Positions 46,523 to 55,447 are shown, counted from the first letter of the stretch. The stretch: 64,000 bases of DNA from Deinococcus sedimenti (GCF_014648135.1 NZ_BMQN01000010.1:49665-113664); one strand, 5' to 3'. The notes: a model not told the origin generated them from the letters alone. Program-made: numbers and translations.

Positions 46523-47187
46523 TGGGGCGGCACGATGGGGTGCGCGCGCAGCGCGTCGGCCAGCGCCTGGAACGCCTCGTCGTGGGCAGGGTTCGTCCAG
46601 GCGGGGGACTGCACCAGCAGCAGGGACGTCACCCCTGCCGGGTCGGGCAGGCCGTCTCCCGGGTGGGCCTGCCGGGTCAGGGTCACGCGGGCCTGCACGT
46701 CCGGGGAGAGCAGGGGCCAGACCTCGGCGCGGGTGCGGCCCAGGTCGAAGCCCTCGGCGACGGGCAGCGCGGCGTGCCAGTCGGGGTACAGGGTGGTGAC
46801 GGTGCGGATCAGGCCGCGCGCCACGCCCAGCCCGGCCCAGTTCCCGGGGCGGACGCGGGTGGGGTCGCCGCTGCGGCTGGCGAGGTCATGGTGCGAGTCG
46901 AGGTTCAGGACGTCCAGCCCCGGGTACCGGTGCAGCCAGGTCCACGCGTCGGCGTGGCTGAGCGTCACGAACGCCGGAACGCCGGTGTAGACGCGCAGGG
47001 CCTCCCAGCCGGGGTACAGCGGAAAATCCCCGTCCAGCGCCGCCCAGGAGTCCCCGCCGCGTTTGTGGACCCGCGCCATCCAGGCGTCCAGGCGGTCCTC
47101 GTCGCGGTCGCGGGTGCCCCAGATGGGCGCGTCGAACACCAGTTCCCGCGTGCCGGAGAAGGCGTCCCAGTCGATACTCAGCAGCAC
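46501..47187 (-). CDS. UPF0489-like metal-site protein of unknown function
   Basis: A 228-residue protein. It starts LLSIDWDAFSGT and has APIWGTRD, then LNLDSHHDLAS near 95-105. The Asp/His arrangement is like the arginase/UPF0489 metal centre (SIDxD, DxHxD). No signal peptide. The substrate is unknown and activity is inferred only from the acidic/His motifs. Start is GTG 47187 with a TAAGCT -10 box 6 nt upstream. It is flanked by repeats on its 3' side and by GGTGATG heptamers on its 5' side. Confidence 0.65.
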   Translation of the reverse strand: MLLSIDWDAFSGTRELVFDAPIWGTRDRDEDRLDAWMARVHKRGGDSWAALDGDFPLYPGWEALRVYTGVPAFVTLSHADAWTWLHRYPGLDVLNLDSHHDLASRSGDPTRVRPGNWAGLGVARGLIRTVTTLYPDWHAALPVAEGFDLGRTRAEVWPLLSPDVQARVTLTRQAHPGDGLPDPAGVTSLLLVQSPAWTNPAHDEAFQALADALRAHPIVPPHPRIQRA

Positions 47188-47203
47188 AGGTCCAGCTTAC
47201 GCG

Positions 47204-47224
47204 GGTGATGGGTGATGGGTGATG
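47204..47224. repeat. Three tandem GGTGATG heptamers
   Basis: GGTGATG occurs three times without spacing at 47204, 47211 and 47218, just upstream of the leaderless promoter of the preceding minus-strand gene. The same word is part of the 42440-42502 repeat. Confidence 0.6.
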
Positions 47225-47298
47225 GTCAACAGCGTGTGCGCGGCGTGCCCGCCCAGGTCAAACCGACCCACTCCCCACGGCCCACACCCCACTCCCCC

Positions 47299-48258
47299 TC
47301 ACCTGAATTGGATCACGTGGGACACGCTGGCGGGGTCGCGCACGAAGCCGAGGCGGTCGTTGATGGCCAGCATGGGGGCGTTGTCGCTGGCGTTGTCGGT
47401 GCGGATGGTGGTGGCGTCCAGGGCGCGCGCGGCGCGGATCGCGGCGAGTTTCAGGCCGGTGGCGATCCCCTGGCCGCGCCAGTCGCGGGTGACGCCGGTC
47501 AGGCCGGTCAGCAGGTCGGGGCTGGCGTCGCTGCGGAAGAGCGAGGTCTGCCCCACCCACTGCCCGTCCACCTCGGCGACCAGGTACGCGTCCGGGAGGA
47601 GTCCAGGGTCGCCGAGGATGGCGTCCTCGAACACCTCGAAGCTCAGGGGCGTGGCGGGTTCGGCGCGCGGCACGTCCTGGCGCACGTCGCTCATCAGGGC
47701 GTGCAGCCGCCGCGTGAGGTCCGGTGTACCTGCGGCGCGCAACTGGGCGAGGCTGCGGAAGCGGACGCCCCGGGCGTGCAGGCGGTCTTCCAGCGCGGCG
47801 TACGGCGCGGGGTCGAAGCCCGGGACGTGCAGGGCGGACATGAAGTACCGCTTGTCGCCGCTGAAACCCCGTCGGGCCAGGAAGCCCGGGGCGACCGGGT
47901 GGTCCTCGCGGGCCAGGATGCGGGCGGATTCGGCGTTCCGGGCGCGCAGGGCCGCGTCCAGCGCCGTCCACAGGGCCGCGCCCACCCCGCGGCCCTGCGC
48001 GGCGGGCGCGACGGCGAGGTCCAGCGTGTAGCGGTCCGGGTGAAACGCGCCGGGATTCTGGTAGTGCAGGGCCACGCCCACCACATCGGTGGCGTCGTGG
48101 GCGACGAGCACAGCCCAGCCGTAACCCCAGTCCTGCTGTTCACGCATCTGTCGGCGCAGTTCCTCGCCGGTCAGGGGGTCGTTCGGGTTGGTGGCCGTGA
48201 GGATCGCGGCGGCGGCGTCCCACTCGTGCTCGGCAATGGGGCGGACGGGAACCGTCAT
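47299..48258 (-). CDS. Double-domain GNAT acetyltransferase 3
   Basis: A 319-residue protein with two GNAT folds. The first (1-160) has the acetyl-CoA loop VAPAAQGRGVGAALW. The second (about 165-319) has RDWRGQGIATGLKLAAI and the terminal NDRLGFVRD strand. Both loops match the R/Q-x-x-G-x-G/A signature, so both may bind acetyl-CoA. It is third in a set of overlapping paralogues (ATGA with the gene before). The substrate is unknown; related tandem-GNAT proteins act on small amines or antibiotics. Confidence 0.8.
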   Translation of the reverse strand: MTVPVRPIAEHEWDAAAAILTATNPNDPLTGEELRRQMREQQDWGYGWAVLVAHDATDVVGVALHYQNPGAFHPDRYTLDLAVAPAAQGRGVGAALWTALDAALRARNAESARILAREDHPVAPGFLARRGFSGDKRYFMSALHVPGFDPAPYAALEDRLHARGVRFRSLAQLRAAGTPDLTRRLHALMSDVRQDVPRAEPATPLSFEVFEDAILGDPGLLPDAYLVAEVDGQWVGQTSLFRSDASPDLLTGLTGVTRDWRGQGIATGLKLAAIRAARALDATTIRTDNASDNAPMLAINDRLGFVRDPASVSHVIQFR

Positions 48259-49241
48259 GCGTCCAGCCCTCCCCAGCAGTGTTCGACCCACGCGACGCGC
48301 GGGCGGAAGCCCAGGCGGTCGTTCAGGGCCAGCATGGGCGCGTTGGTGGTGGCGTTCCCGGTCCAGACCTCGCGGGCACCCAGGTTCCGCGCGAGTCTCA
48401 GCGCGGCGACCTTCAGCGCCAGGGCCAGCCCCTGGCGGCGCCACGCGCGGGTGGTGCCGGTCAGGCCGGTGTTCAGCCGCTGCGGGTCGTGCAGGTCCCG
48501 GTACAGTTCCGACAGGGCCGCCACCTCACCCGCCGGGGTCACGGCCAGCAGGGTCCCGTGGGGCAGGTGCTCCGGGCGGTCCAGGCGCGTCAGGAAGTCC
48601 TCGTAGGCCACCGGGGTGGCCGCGCCGGTGCGGGGCACGTCCTCGCGAGCGGCCAGCCAGCCCTCGTAGTACGCGCGCCGGGCCGCGTCCTCGCCCAGTT
48701 CGGCACTCAGGTCGGCCAGGGACACGGCGCGCAGGCCGCCGGGCAGCGCCGCCTGATCCGTCCAGGCGTCCGGGTCGAAGTCCGCGACCGTCAGCACGTT
48801 GTCGAAGAAGCGCATGACCTCCTCGAAGCCGCGGGCGTGCAGGAAGTGCAGGCTGCGCGGTTCGTCCTCGTACGCGCCCGCCAGGACCTCACGGGCGCCC
48901 CGCTCGCGCAGGTGCGCGTCCAGCAGCTGCGCCAGCCGGGTGCCCACGCCCCGCCCGCGCGCGCCGGGGTGCACCGACACCTCGGCGTGGTAGCGGTCCG
49001 GGTGGTACATCCCGCCGAACTGCAACGCGGACGCCGCCCCCAGCAGCGCCCCGTCCGGCCCGTGCGCCACCCACTGCTCGACGTGCAGCCCCAGCGGGTG
49101 CGACCGCAGCGAGTGCAGGTCGTGCGCCAGGGACTCGGCCGTCCAGGGGTGGCGGGGATTCACGGCCGTCAGCAGGTCCGCCAGCTCGCCCAGGTCGGCG
49201 TCCGTAGCGGGCCGCACCGTGAGGGCGGAGGGCACGGTCAC
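48255..49241 (-). CDS. Double-domain GNAT acetyltransferase 2
   Basis: A 328-residue paralogue. The N-terminal domain carries VHPGARGRGVGTRLAQLL, the C-terminal one TRAWRRQGLALALKVAAL and NDRLGFRPR. Start is GTG 49241, overlapping the preceding gene's TGA by 4 bp; its own stop overlaps the next ATG. In the second domain RRQGLA replaces the canonical QGxG/A, a weaker but still plausible CoA loop. Confidence 0.8.
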   Translation of the reverse strand: MTVPSALTVRPATDADLGELADLLTAVNPRHPWTAESLAHDLHSLRSHPLGLHVEQWVAHGPDGALLGAASALQFGGMYHPDRYHAEVSVHPGARGRGVGTRLAQLLDAHLRERGAREVLAGAYEDEPRSLHFLHARGFEEVMRFFDNVLTVADFDPDAWTDQAALPGGLRAVSLADLSAELGEDAARRAYYEGWLAAREDVPRTGAATPVAYEDFLTRLDRPEHLPHGTLLAVTPAGEVAALSELYRDLHDPQRLNTGLTGTTRAWRRQGLALALKVAALRLARNLGAREVWTGNATTNAPMLALNDRLGFRPRVAWVEHCWGGLDA

Positions 49242-50272
49242 GCCATCTCCGCAGGCAGTTCGACGGGCCGGTGCTCGCCGGTCACGGGGTCCAGGTGCAG
49301 TTCGTAGCGGCTGCGGGTGGGGCCGCGCCGGAAGCCCAGCGCGCGGTTCATGCCCAGCATGGCCTTGTTGGGCGGGTCGTTGAACGTGCGGATCTCGCCG
49401 CCCCCGGCGGCCGCCAGGGCGCGCATCGCGGCGACCTTCAGGGCCTTCGCGACGCCGCGCCCGCGGTCCTCGCGGCGCACGCCGGTCATCCCGATGATGT
49501 AGAAACCGGCCGGGTTGCTCATCAGGGTGCTGTACCCCACGTACGGGCCGGTCTCCGGGTCGTTCACGCCCGGCCGGACCGCCACGAAGGACAGCTCGTG
49601 GCTGAAGGTCGGGTCGTCCAGTTCCTGCTTCACCCACGACTCGAAGGAGCGGCGGGTCAGCGCCTGCCCCATCGGGACGTCCTGGAAGAGGCGCCAGTCG
49701 AGTTCCCACAGGCGCCGGTCCCTCTCCGGGTCCCCGGCGAGGTCCGCGACGGACCGCAGCTGCACGCCGTCCGCCTCAACGGCCGCCATCAGGTCGTCGA
49801 AGGCGCCCAGGTCCACGTCCCCGGTGTGGATGCGGGACTCGAAGCGGTCCCAGGTGCGCACGTAGCCCCGCGCGGCCAGGAACGCCCGGCCCGGCGCGTC
49901 CTCGTCCTGATCGCTGAGCATGGTGCGGAGATCCTGCGCGCTCAGCCCGCGCAGCGCGGCGAACGCGTCGTCGTACAGGGCCGTGCCCACGCCGCGCCGC
50001 CGGGCGTCCGGGTGCACGACCACCCGCCCGAAGTAGCGCCACTCCTCGAACGCGAAGTCGTCATGCCCGACGTGACTGACGCCCACGATCCGCCCGCCCT
50101 GCTCCGCCACGCGCTCGCGGCGGTACAGCTTCGGGTCGTGCGCCTCGTCCCAGGTGGCGAGCATCTCGGCCGTCAGGGGCCACTCGGGATCGGCGGCGCT
50201 CAGCAACGCCGCGACCTCCGCGAAATCGTCGGGTTTCCGCATGTCGCGCAGCGTGAAGGGTTCAGTGGTCAT
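49238..50272 (-). CDS. Double-domain GNAT acetyltransferase 1
   Basis: A 344-residue protein, first of the three overlapping genes. The N-terminal domain has VVVHPDARRRGVGTALYDDA and the C-terminal domain has VRREDRGRGVAKALKVAA, with MNRALGFRRGPTR at the end. ATG 50272 is preferred over upstream in-frame codons, which add an unusual Arg/Gly segment. No clear ribosome site. It is divergent from the PIG-L deacetylase gene. All three paralogues share DVP-(M/R)-x-x-(A/P) linker positions, indicating duplication of a two-domain ancestor. Confidence 0.8.
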   Translation of the reverse strand: MTTEPFTLRDMRKPDDFAEVAALLSAADPEWPLTAEMLATWDEAHDPKLYRRERVAEQGGRIVGVSHVGHDDFAFEEWRYFGRVVVHPDARRRGVGTALYDDAFAALRGLSAQDLRTMLSDQDEDAPGRAFLAARGYVRTWDRFESRIHTGDVDLGAFDDLMAAVEADGVQLRSVADLAGDPERDRRLWELDWRLFQDVPMGQALTRRSFESWVKQELDDPTFSHELSFVAVRPGVNDPETGPYVGYSTLMSNPAGFYIIGMTGVRREDRGRGVAKALKVAAMRALAAAGGGEIRTFNDPPNKAMLGMNRALGFRRGPTRSRYELHLDPVTGEHRPVELPAEMA

Positions 50273-50353
50273 GCGCCCATCATGCGGGCCGCGCGCACCT
50301 GATCGCATCCGCCAGCACGCCTACGCGGCGGCGGGTGGGCCTATGCTGGGCGG

Positions 50354-51031
50354 ATGAGTGACGGACTGAAACTTCTTTTGATCGTGCCGCACCCGGACGA
50401 CGAGGTGTACGGCGCGTCCGGAACGCTGATGGGCCACCTGGAGGCCGGGGAGGCCTGCGGACTGGTGACGCTGACGCGCGGTGAGGCGGGGCGCACCCTG
50501 GGGCTGTGCGACGGGCCGGAGGAACTGGCGCGGATGCGGGAGGTGGAACTCGCGGCGTGCCTGCAGGTGATCGGCCTGACCACCCCGGAGGGCCCGGCGG
50601 GCCGGAACGTGTTCGAGCATCACCGCTTCCCGGACAAGTACCTGAAGGATCAGCCGCTCTCGGCGCTGACGGAGGTGGCGCGCGAGGCGATGGTGCGCCT
50701 GCGGCCGGAGGTGGTGCTGACGTTCCCGCCGAACGGCAGCAACGGCCACCCGGATCACGTGACCACGCACCGGGCCGTGAAGGCCGCGTGGGACGCGCTG
50801 CCGGACGGGGAGAGGCCCCGGCTGTGGTACTACGCGTCGGACGTGCCGCCGGAGAACGAGGCGCTGCGCGCGGAGTGGCTGCCGCCGAACGTGCGGCATG
50901 ACGTGACGCGGTTCATCGAGCGCAAACTGCAGGCGATCGCGTGTCACCGCTCGCAGGCGCTGAGTACCGTGGATTTCATCCGGAAGTTCCCGCAGCGCAT
51001 CACCGAGGAGACATTCCACGAACTGAGGTGA
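50354..51031 (+). CDS. PIG-L/LmbE-family deacetylase
   Basis: Zinc-dependent N-acetyl-sugar deacetylase of 225 residues. Metal-ligand motifs PHPDDE (His13, Asp16) and NGHPDHVTTHR are present. The GEAG segment and overall length match BshB, which deacetylates GlcNAc-malate in bacillithiol synthesis; Deinococcus is known to make bacillithiol. Mycothiol-type or other substrates cannot be excluded, and no bshA or bshC is nearby. TATGCT (50342-50347) lies 6 nt before ATG 50354, so it is leaderless. Confidence 0.82.
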   Translation: MSDGLKLLLIVPHPDDEVYGASGTLMGHLEAGEACGLVTLTRGEAGRTLGLCDGPEELARMREVELAACLQVIGLTTPEGPAGRNVFEHHRFPDKYLKDQPLSALTEVAREAMVRLRPEVVLTFPPNGSNGHPDHVTTHRAVKAAWDALPDGERPRLWYYASDVPPENEALRAEWLPPNVRHDVTRFIERKLQAIACHRSQALSTVDFIRKFPQRITEETFHELR

Positions 51032-51124
51032 GCGGGCCGGTGGGGCGTTTCGCTTCCCGCCCGTTCTGCGGCGGGCCAGCCCGGCCTGAAGGGTTTCTGT
51101 GGGCCGTTCAGGCCGGAGTCCGTG

Positions 51125-51266
51125 TCACAGCAGTTTCCAGTTCCATTGAAGGGCCAACAGCACGCCCTTCAACTTCACGTCCAACCGCTGATATCGGCGG
51201 GTCCTCGCGCTGCTCGTTTCAGGGAGACTGAGGGGGTTTCTCAGTCTCCCTGAACACCGCTGTCAG
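51125..51266 (+). repeat. 142-bp palindromic repeat, copy C
   Basis: Left end TCACAGCAGTTTCCAG, right end CACCGCTGTCAG. Hairpin TTCAGGGAGACTGAG (51218-51232) with 51240-51254. The shared middle AAGGGCCAACAGCACGCCC is identical to copy A. The right end contains the stop codon of the minus-strand gene at 51263. Confidence 0.75.
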
Positions 51267-51559
51267 TCCCAGTCGCTGACGGGAATGAACTCCACGTTGT
51301 CCCCGTCGGTGCTGGTGACGCGGTAGCTGCGGTCGAACCGCACGGTGAGTTCCCCGCGGTCGAAGTGCTGCGGGCTGACGACCGGCTTGCGGAACAGGTA
51401 CGTGCCATCGTCGTCGACGCCGATGTGCGCGCCCTTGGTGAACCGGAACTCGACCACCTCGCCGTGCGGGCGGGTGCGGACACGCACGCGGTAGGTCTGC
51501 ACGTCGTCCTGCTTCACGTTCGGGTTGGCGGGCGCTTTCTTGCGGAACAGGTTGAACAC
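51263..51559 (-). CDS. Small conserved-type hypothetical protein
   Basis: A 98-residue protein with no signal peptide, a short basic start (MFNLFRKKAP) and mixed beta strands (TYRVRVRTRPHGEVVEFRF, GTYLFRKPVVS, VEFIPVSDWD). Charged, soluble, unknown function. Its last codon is followed by TGA-CAG-CGG, which is the terminal inverted repeat of repeat copy C, so the stop codon is supplied by the repeat. An earlier ancestral stop may have been displaced. Confidence 0.6.
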   Translation of the reverse strand: MFNLFRKKAPANPNVKQDDVQTYRVRVRTRPHGEVVEFRFTKGAHIGVDDDGTYLFRKPVVSPQHFDRGELTVRFDRSYRVTSTDGDNVEFIPVSDWD

Positions 51560-51723
51560 GGGGTGGGCCTCCGGCCGTCAGCATAGCGCCCCCCCACAGG
51601 GGGGTCCGTGGGTCGTCTTTTCTGTCCAGCACGCAGGGAACGCGACTGGAGGGCCGCAGCTGGGGGAAGGCCGACCCACCGGTATGAAATTTGTGTGGAA
51701 TTCCTCACTACTCTCGGGAGGAC

Positions 51724-53628
51724 ATGGGGGACGGGGCCGAACAACGTGAGCTGCTGACTGCCTGGCGGCGCATGCTGCTGTGCGGCCTGCCGCTGGTGCT
51801 GGCGTCGATCGGGGTGGCGCTGCTGCTCGCGCGGCCTGACCCCTGGGACCGGCTGGTCGATCCGTGGCTGTACTTCGCGATGAGTGGCGTGCTGGTGCTC
51901 AGCTGGGTGGCGGTGCTGCGCCGCTGGGGCCGCCTGGATCAGGTGACGCTGCTGCTCACGGCGGGCAGCGTGCTGTTCCTGAGCCTGAAACTGCTGCTGA
52001 TCGGTCTGCTGCTCAGTGACTCGCCGGCGCTGCTGCCGGAACTGCTCGAGACGCTGGTGTGGCTGCCGGCCATCATCACCTGGACGATGCTGACTGACCT
52101 GTCCCGGGTGGTGCAGCGTCTCCTGAACTGCAGCGTGGCCGGCATTGCCACGCTGAGTGCCCTGCTGGTGCTGTGGCCACTGCTGCTGGGCCGCCCGCTG
52201 AACGTGGAGGTGCTGCGCGCCCTGGTGCAGATCAACCTGGCGGCGGTCGTCAGCCTGTACGGCGCGTCGTATTTCCTGCGGCGCAACGACCTGCTGGGGC
52301 GCGCGCAGGGCGAACGGCGGGTGCGGCGGGAACTGGTGTACACCGACCTGCTGACGGGCCTGCCGGGCCGGGTGCGACTGACCGAGCAGCTGCGCGCCCT
52401 GACCGGGCGGGGCGGGACGTTCGCGGTGCTGGTCGTGGATGTGGACGCCTTCAAGGTCGTGAACGACACGCTGGGTCACGACGTGGGGGATGAGCTGCTG
52501 CGCGGCGTGGCGGGGGAGTTGCAGCGTCTTGCGCCGCAGGGCAGCGGCGTGTACCGCCTGAGCGGCGACGAGTTCGTGGTACTGCTGCCCGACGCGGACG
52601 ATCAGGCAGCGCAGTGGGAGGCGCGGCGGCTGCTGCAGCTGGCGCCCACCCATCCCAGCCTGCGGGTGGGGATGGACGTGACGCTCAGCATCGGCGTGAG
52701 CGTCTACCCGGACGACGCCACGGACGCGGAGGAACTGCTGCGGCACGCCGATAGCGCCATGGCGGCCGTGAAACGCGCCGGGCGGCGGCAGGTGCGCCGC
52801 TACCAGCCGCAGCAGGACGCCGCCACCGAGCGCTTTCAGCTGCTGGCGCGGGACCTGAGCCTCGCGCTGGCCCGGCAGGAACTCAGCCTGCAGTTCCAGC
52901 CGGTGTTCCGCCTGGAGGACCTGCAGCCCGTGAAGGCTGAGGCGCTGCTGCGCTGGACGCATCCGCAACTGGGGGCCGTATCGCCCGGCGAGTTCATCCC
53001 GGTGGCGGAGCGGGTGGGGCTGATTGCTCCGATCGGCGCGTGGGTGCTGGGTGAGGCGTGCCGCGCGGCCCTGCCGTGGGGGCAGGTGACGGTCAGTGTG
53101 AATGTCAGCGCTGTGCAGCTGCTGCAGGTCGAGTTCCCGCAGGTGGTGCAGCAGGCCCTGCGGGACAGTGGCCTGCCGGCGCAGCGGCTGGAACTGGAAC
53201 TGACGGAGACGGCCGCCCTGTACGAGGATGACCGGGCGGCGCAGACCATGCAGCTGCTGCGGGACCTGGGGGTGTCCCTGAGCATTGACGATTTCGGGAG
53301 TGGCTACTCGAATCTGGCGCGGCTGCGGTCGCTGCCGATCACGGGCGTGAAGCTGGACCGGTCGTGTACGGTGGATCTGCCGGAGGGACCGTCCAGTCCG
53401 TTCTCGCGGGCGCTGCTCAGTGCGGTGCTGGGGTTGACGCAGCACCTGCCGCTGGACCTGACGGCCGAGGGCGTGGAATCCGCCGCGCACCTGGCGGTGC
53501 TGCGTGAACTGAACTGCCCGCTGGGGCAGGGGCACGGCCTGTCCCGGCCGCTGAGTCCTGCTGATTTCGTGGCGCTGCTGCAGGCTCCGCCCCGCTCGGC
53601 GGTGCCGGTGGGCGCGGCCGCCAGCTGA
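51724..53628 (+). CDS. Membrane GGDEF-EAL protein
   Basis: A 634-residue c-di-GMP protein. Five to six transmembrane helices (about 15-190) form a membrane sensor. A GGDEF domain follows (about 205-370) with SGDEF in place of GGDEF, so cyclase activity may be reduced. The EAL domain (about 375-620) has a complete phosphodiesterase set: EALLRW, NVSAVQL, ELTETA, IDDFGSGYSN, KLDRS and EGVES. It is therefore probably a c-di-GMP hydrolase. ATG 51724 has GGGAGG only a few nt upstream. In-frame starts at 51691 would add a short, unusual leader. Confidence 0.88.
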   Translation: MGDGAEQRELLTAWRRMLLCGLPLVLASIGVALLLARPDPWDRLVDPWLYFAMSGVLVLSWVAVLRRWGRLDQVTLLLTAGSVLFLSLKLLLIGLLLSDSPALLPELLETLVWLPAIITWTMLTDLSRVVQRLLNCSVAGIATLSALLVLWPLLLGRPLNVEVLRALVQINLAAVVSLYGASYFLRRNDLLGRAQGERRVRRELVYTDLLTGLPGRVRLTEQLRALTGRGGTFAVLVVDVDAFKVVNDTLGHDVGDELLRGVAGELQRLAPQGSGVYRLSGDEFVVLLPDADDQAAQWEARRLLQLAPTHPSLRVGMDVTLSIGVSVYPDDATDAEELLRHADSAMAAVKRAGRRQVRRYQPQQDAATERFQLLARDLSLALARQELSLQFQPVFRLEDLQPVKAEALLRWTHPQLGAVSPGEFIPVAERVGLIAPIGAWVLGEACRAALPWGQVTVSVNVSAVQLLQVEFPQVVQQALRDSGLPAQRLELELTETAALYEDDRAAQTMQLLRDLGVSLSIDDFGSGYSNLARLRSLPITGVKLDRSCTVDLPEGPSSPFSRALLSAVLGLTQHLPLDLTAEGVESAAHLAVLRELNCPLGQGHGLSRPLSPADFVALLQAPPRSAVPVGAAAS

Positions 53629-53652
53629 CTGGGGCCGGGTCGCGCCGGGAAG

Positions 53653-54768
53653 TCAGACGCGGCGGAGCAGTTCGGTCAGCAGCCGCACGTGGTCCGGCCA
53701 GCGGTCGAGGCGCACGTGTTCGTGCTGGGCGTGCGCGCCGTCGCCGGGAGCCCCGAGGCCGTCCAGGGTGGGAATGATGGGCGCAGTGAAGTTCCCGTCG
53801 CTGCCGCCGCCCACGACGGTGTGGGTCAGGTCGAAGCCCAGTTCCCGGGCCACCTCGCGCGCCTGCTCGAAGAGGGCCAGGGTGCCGGCTCCCTGTTCGA
53901 AGGGGGGTCGGTTCAGGCCGCCGGCGACCTGCACGGTCACGCGGGGGTCGCGGGGCGTCCAGGCGCGTACGGCGGCGTCCACCCGGTCGGCCTCCGCGAG
54001 GGTGCTGACGCGCAGGTCGATCTCCAGGGTGGCGTGCGCGGGAATGACGTTCACGGCGCTGCCGCCGCGAATCAGGCCGACACTGACGGTGGTGCCCTCG
54101 TCGGGCCGCGCGAGGGCCTGGAGTTCCAGGGTGGCGTGCGCGGCGGCCGTGATGGCGCTCGCCCCTTCGCCGGGTTTGTTCCCGGCGTGGCTGGCGACGC
54201 CCGTGAAGGTCAGCAGGTAGCTCCCGGTGCCCTTACGGCCGGTCTTGAGGGCGTGGGTGTCCGCGACGGGCGGCTCGACGACCAGGGCGACGCGGGCCTC
54301 GTGCGCGGCGCGTTCGATGTGGTCGCGGCTGCTGGGGCTGCCGATCTCCTCGTCGGGGGACAGCAGCACGGTCACGCCACCGCGCGGCCACTGGCCCTGC
54401 AGGGCGCGCAGCGCGTGGAACAGCCCGACAATCCCGGCCTTCATGTCGTACGTGCCGGGACCGTGCAGCCGCTGCCCGTCCACGCGCCAGGGCATGCTGT
54501 CCAGCGTGCCGCGCGGCCAGACGGTGTCGGCATGCGTGAGGACCAGGATGGGCCGCTCGGTCGCGCCGGGCTGCACGCCGAAGTGGAAGACGCGGGTGCC
54601 GCCGCCCAGCGCGTGCGTTTCGGCGCCGAGGTCGCGGGCCCAACCCTCCACGACGTCCATGACGTGCTGAATGGCGGCCGGGTCGGTGGACGGCGATTCG
54701 AGGTCGGTCAGGACCTTCAGGTCGGCCATCAGCGCCTGCAGGTCCACGCTGGGGGTGGTGTGGGTCAT
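53653..54768 (-). CDS. M20 family metallopeptidase (CPG2-like)
   Basis: Zinc peptidase of 371 residues, similar in layout to glutamate carboxypeptidase G2. Catalytic and metal residues: THADTVWP (His79, Asp81), YDMKAG (Asp108) and SPDEEIG (Glu140/141), plus the inserted dimerisation domain (about 180-290: TFTGVASHAGNKPGEGASAI) and the late His in AQHEHV. No signal peptide. Probably hydrolyses C-terminal glutamate or other amide bonds in peptides or N-acyl amino acids. It ends convergent with the EAL gene and has a clear CPG2-like length. Confidence 0.88.
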   Translation of the reverse strand: MTHTTPSVDLQALMADLKVLTDLESPSTDPAAIQHVMDVVEGWARDLGAETHALGGGTRVFHFGVQPGATERPILVLTHADTVWPRGTLDSMPWRVDGQRLHGPGTYDMKAGIVGLFHALRALQGQWPRGGVTVLLSPDEEIGSPSSRDHIERAAHEARVALVVEPPVADTHALKTGRKGTGSYLLTFTGVASHAGNKPGEGASAITAAAHATLELQALARPDEGTTVSVGLIRGGSAVNVIPAHATLEIDLRVSTLAEADRVDAAVRAWTPRDPRVTVQVAGGLNRPPFEQGAGTLALFEQAREVARELGFDLTHTVVGGGSDGNFTAPIIPTLDGLGAPGDGAHAQHEHVRLDRWPDHVRLLTELLRRV

Positions 54769-54800
54769 GGGTGGATGCTACCGCTCGGGCGTGAAGGTCC

Positions 54801-54842
54801 GCCGAGAAATGGCGCCGACCCCTGTGAAGTGGAGCCGGCGCC
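54801..54842 (-). terminator. Terminator of the 63-aa gene
   Basis: GGCGCCGAC (54811-54819) and GCCGGCGCC (54834-54842) form an 8-9 bp stem. On the minus strand ATTTCTC follows. Confidence 0.6.
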
Positions 54843-54857
54843 GGTGAGGGGCGGGGT

Positions 54858-55049
54858 TCAGCTGAGCAGGGCGACCTGCTGGGCGTCGATTTTCAGTTTG
54901 GCGCTGCCCTTGAGGTACAGGTCGTGCAGGGCCTGCTTGCCGAACAGGCGTGCGAGGTGAGCGCTGGTCATTTCGATGGTTCGGCCGGCGACCTTGAGGC
55001 GGACGACGTCGAAGGTACCGGGGACCCAGGAGCAGGACAGTTCGTGCAT
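54858..55049 (-). CDS. Small protein, 63 residues, unknown
   Basis: A short soluble protein (MHELSCSWVPGTFDVVRLKVAGRT and onwards) with one Cys and two Trp/Phe-rich strands, then a helix (SAHLARLFGKQALHDLYLKG). GGAGG lies 7-11 nt before ATG 55049 and a terminator follows, so it has the signals of a real gene despite its size. Codon use is like the neighbours. No family recognised. It may act in a complex or as a regulator. Confidence 0.6.
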   Translation of the reverse strand: MHELSCSWVPGTFDVVRLKVAGRTIEMTSAHLARLFGKQALHDLYLKGSAKLKIDAQQVALLS

Positions 55050-55447
55050 GACAGACCTCCGGAAAGAAGAGATGCTGAGGGCCAGGAACCGCCTGGGCGG
55101 CCCCAGCAGGACTGAGGGTGAACAGCGTGAGGGTAGGTGGGTGACGTCAGCGGAGCGTCCGCTGGCGTCAGGGAGGGAGAGCCGGATGGGCCGGTAAGAT
55201 CAGGGTAAGCCAGCCCTGTTTGGAAATAGAAAGACCCGTTCCACTTTCCCTTTAGCGAGAGATCATGAACCCGGCCGCGCGGCTGGGTGGCGGTTTTCAG
55301 CGATCCAGACGGAAGCGATTCCAATTCCTGCTTCGGTCCAGTCACGCGGGCTGGTCAGCGCCGACACGTGCGCTCCCTGACTGTTCCGTCCACGGTTGCG
55401 GTCCGGCGACCACCGGCGCCCGGCCCTCCTGTGCTTGACTGGAGAGC
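55050..55447. other. Intergenic region before the S9 peptidase
   Basis: A 398-bp gap. It contains a 13-bp inverted repeat TGACGTCAGCGGA (55142-55154) with TCCGCTGGCGTCA (55158-55170) separated by only GCG, and a more AT-rich stretch (55200-55330) with no ORF of merit. Promoter boxes for the divergent genes are not obvious. A ribosome-site-like GGAGAG precedes the S9 start. Confidence 0.45.
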
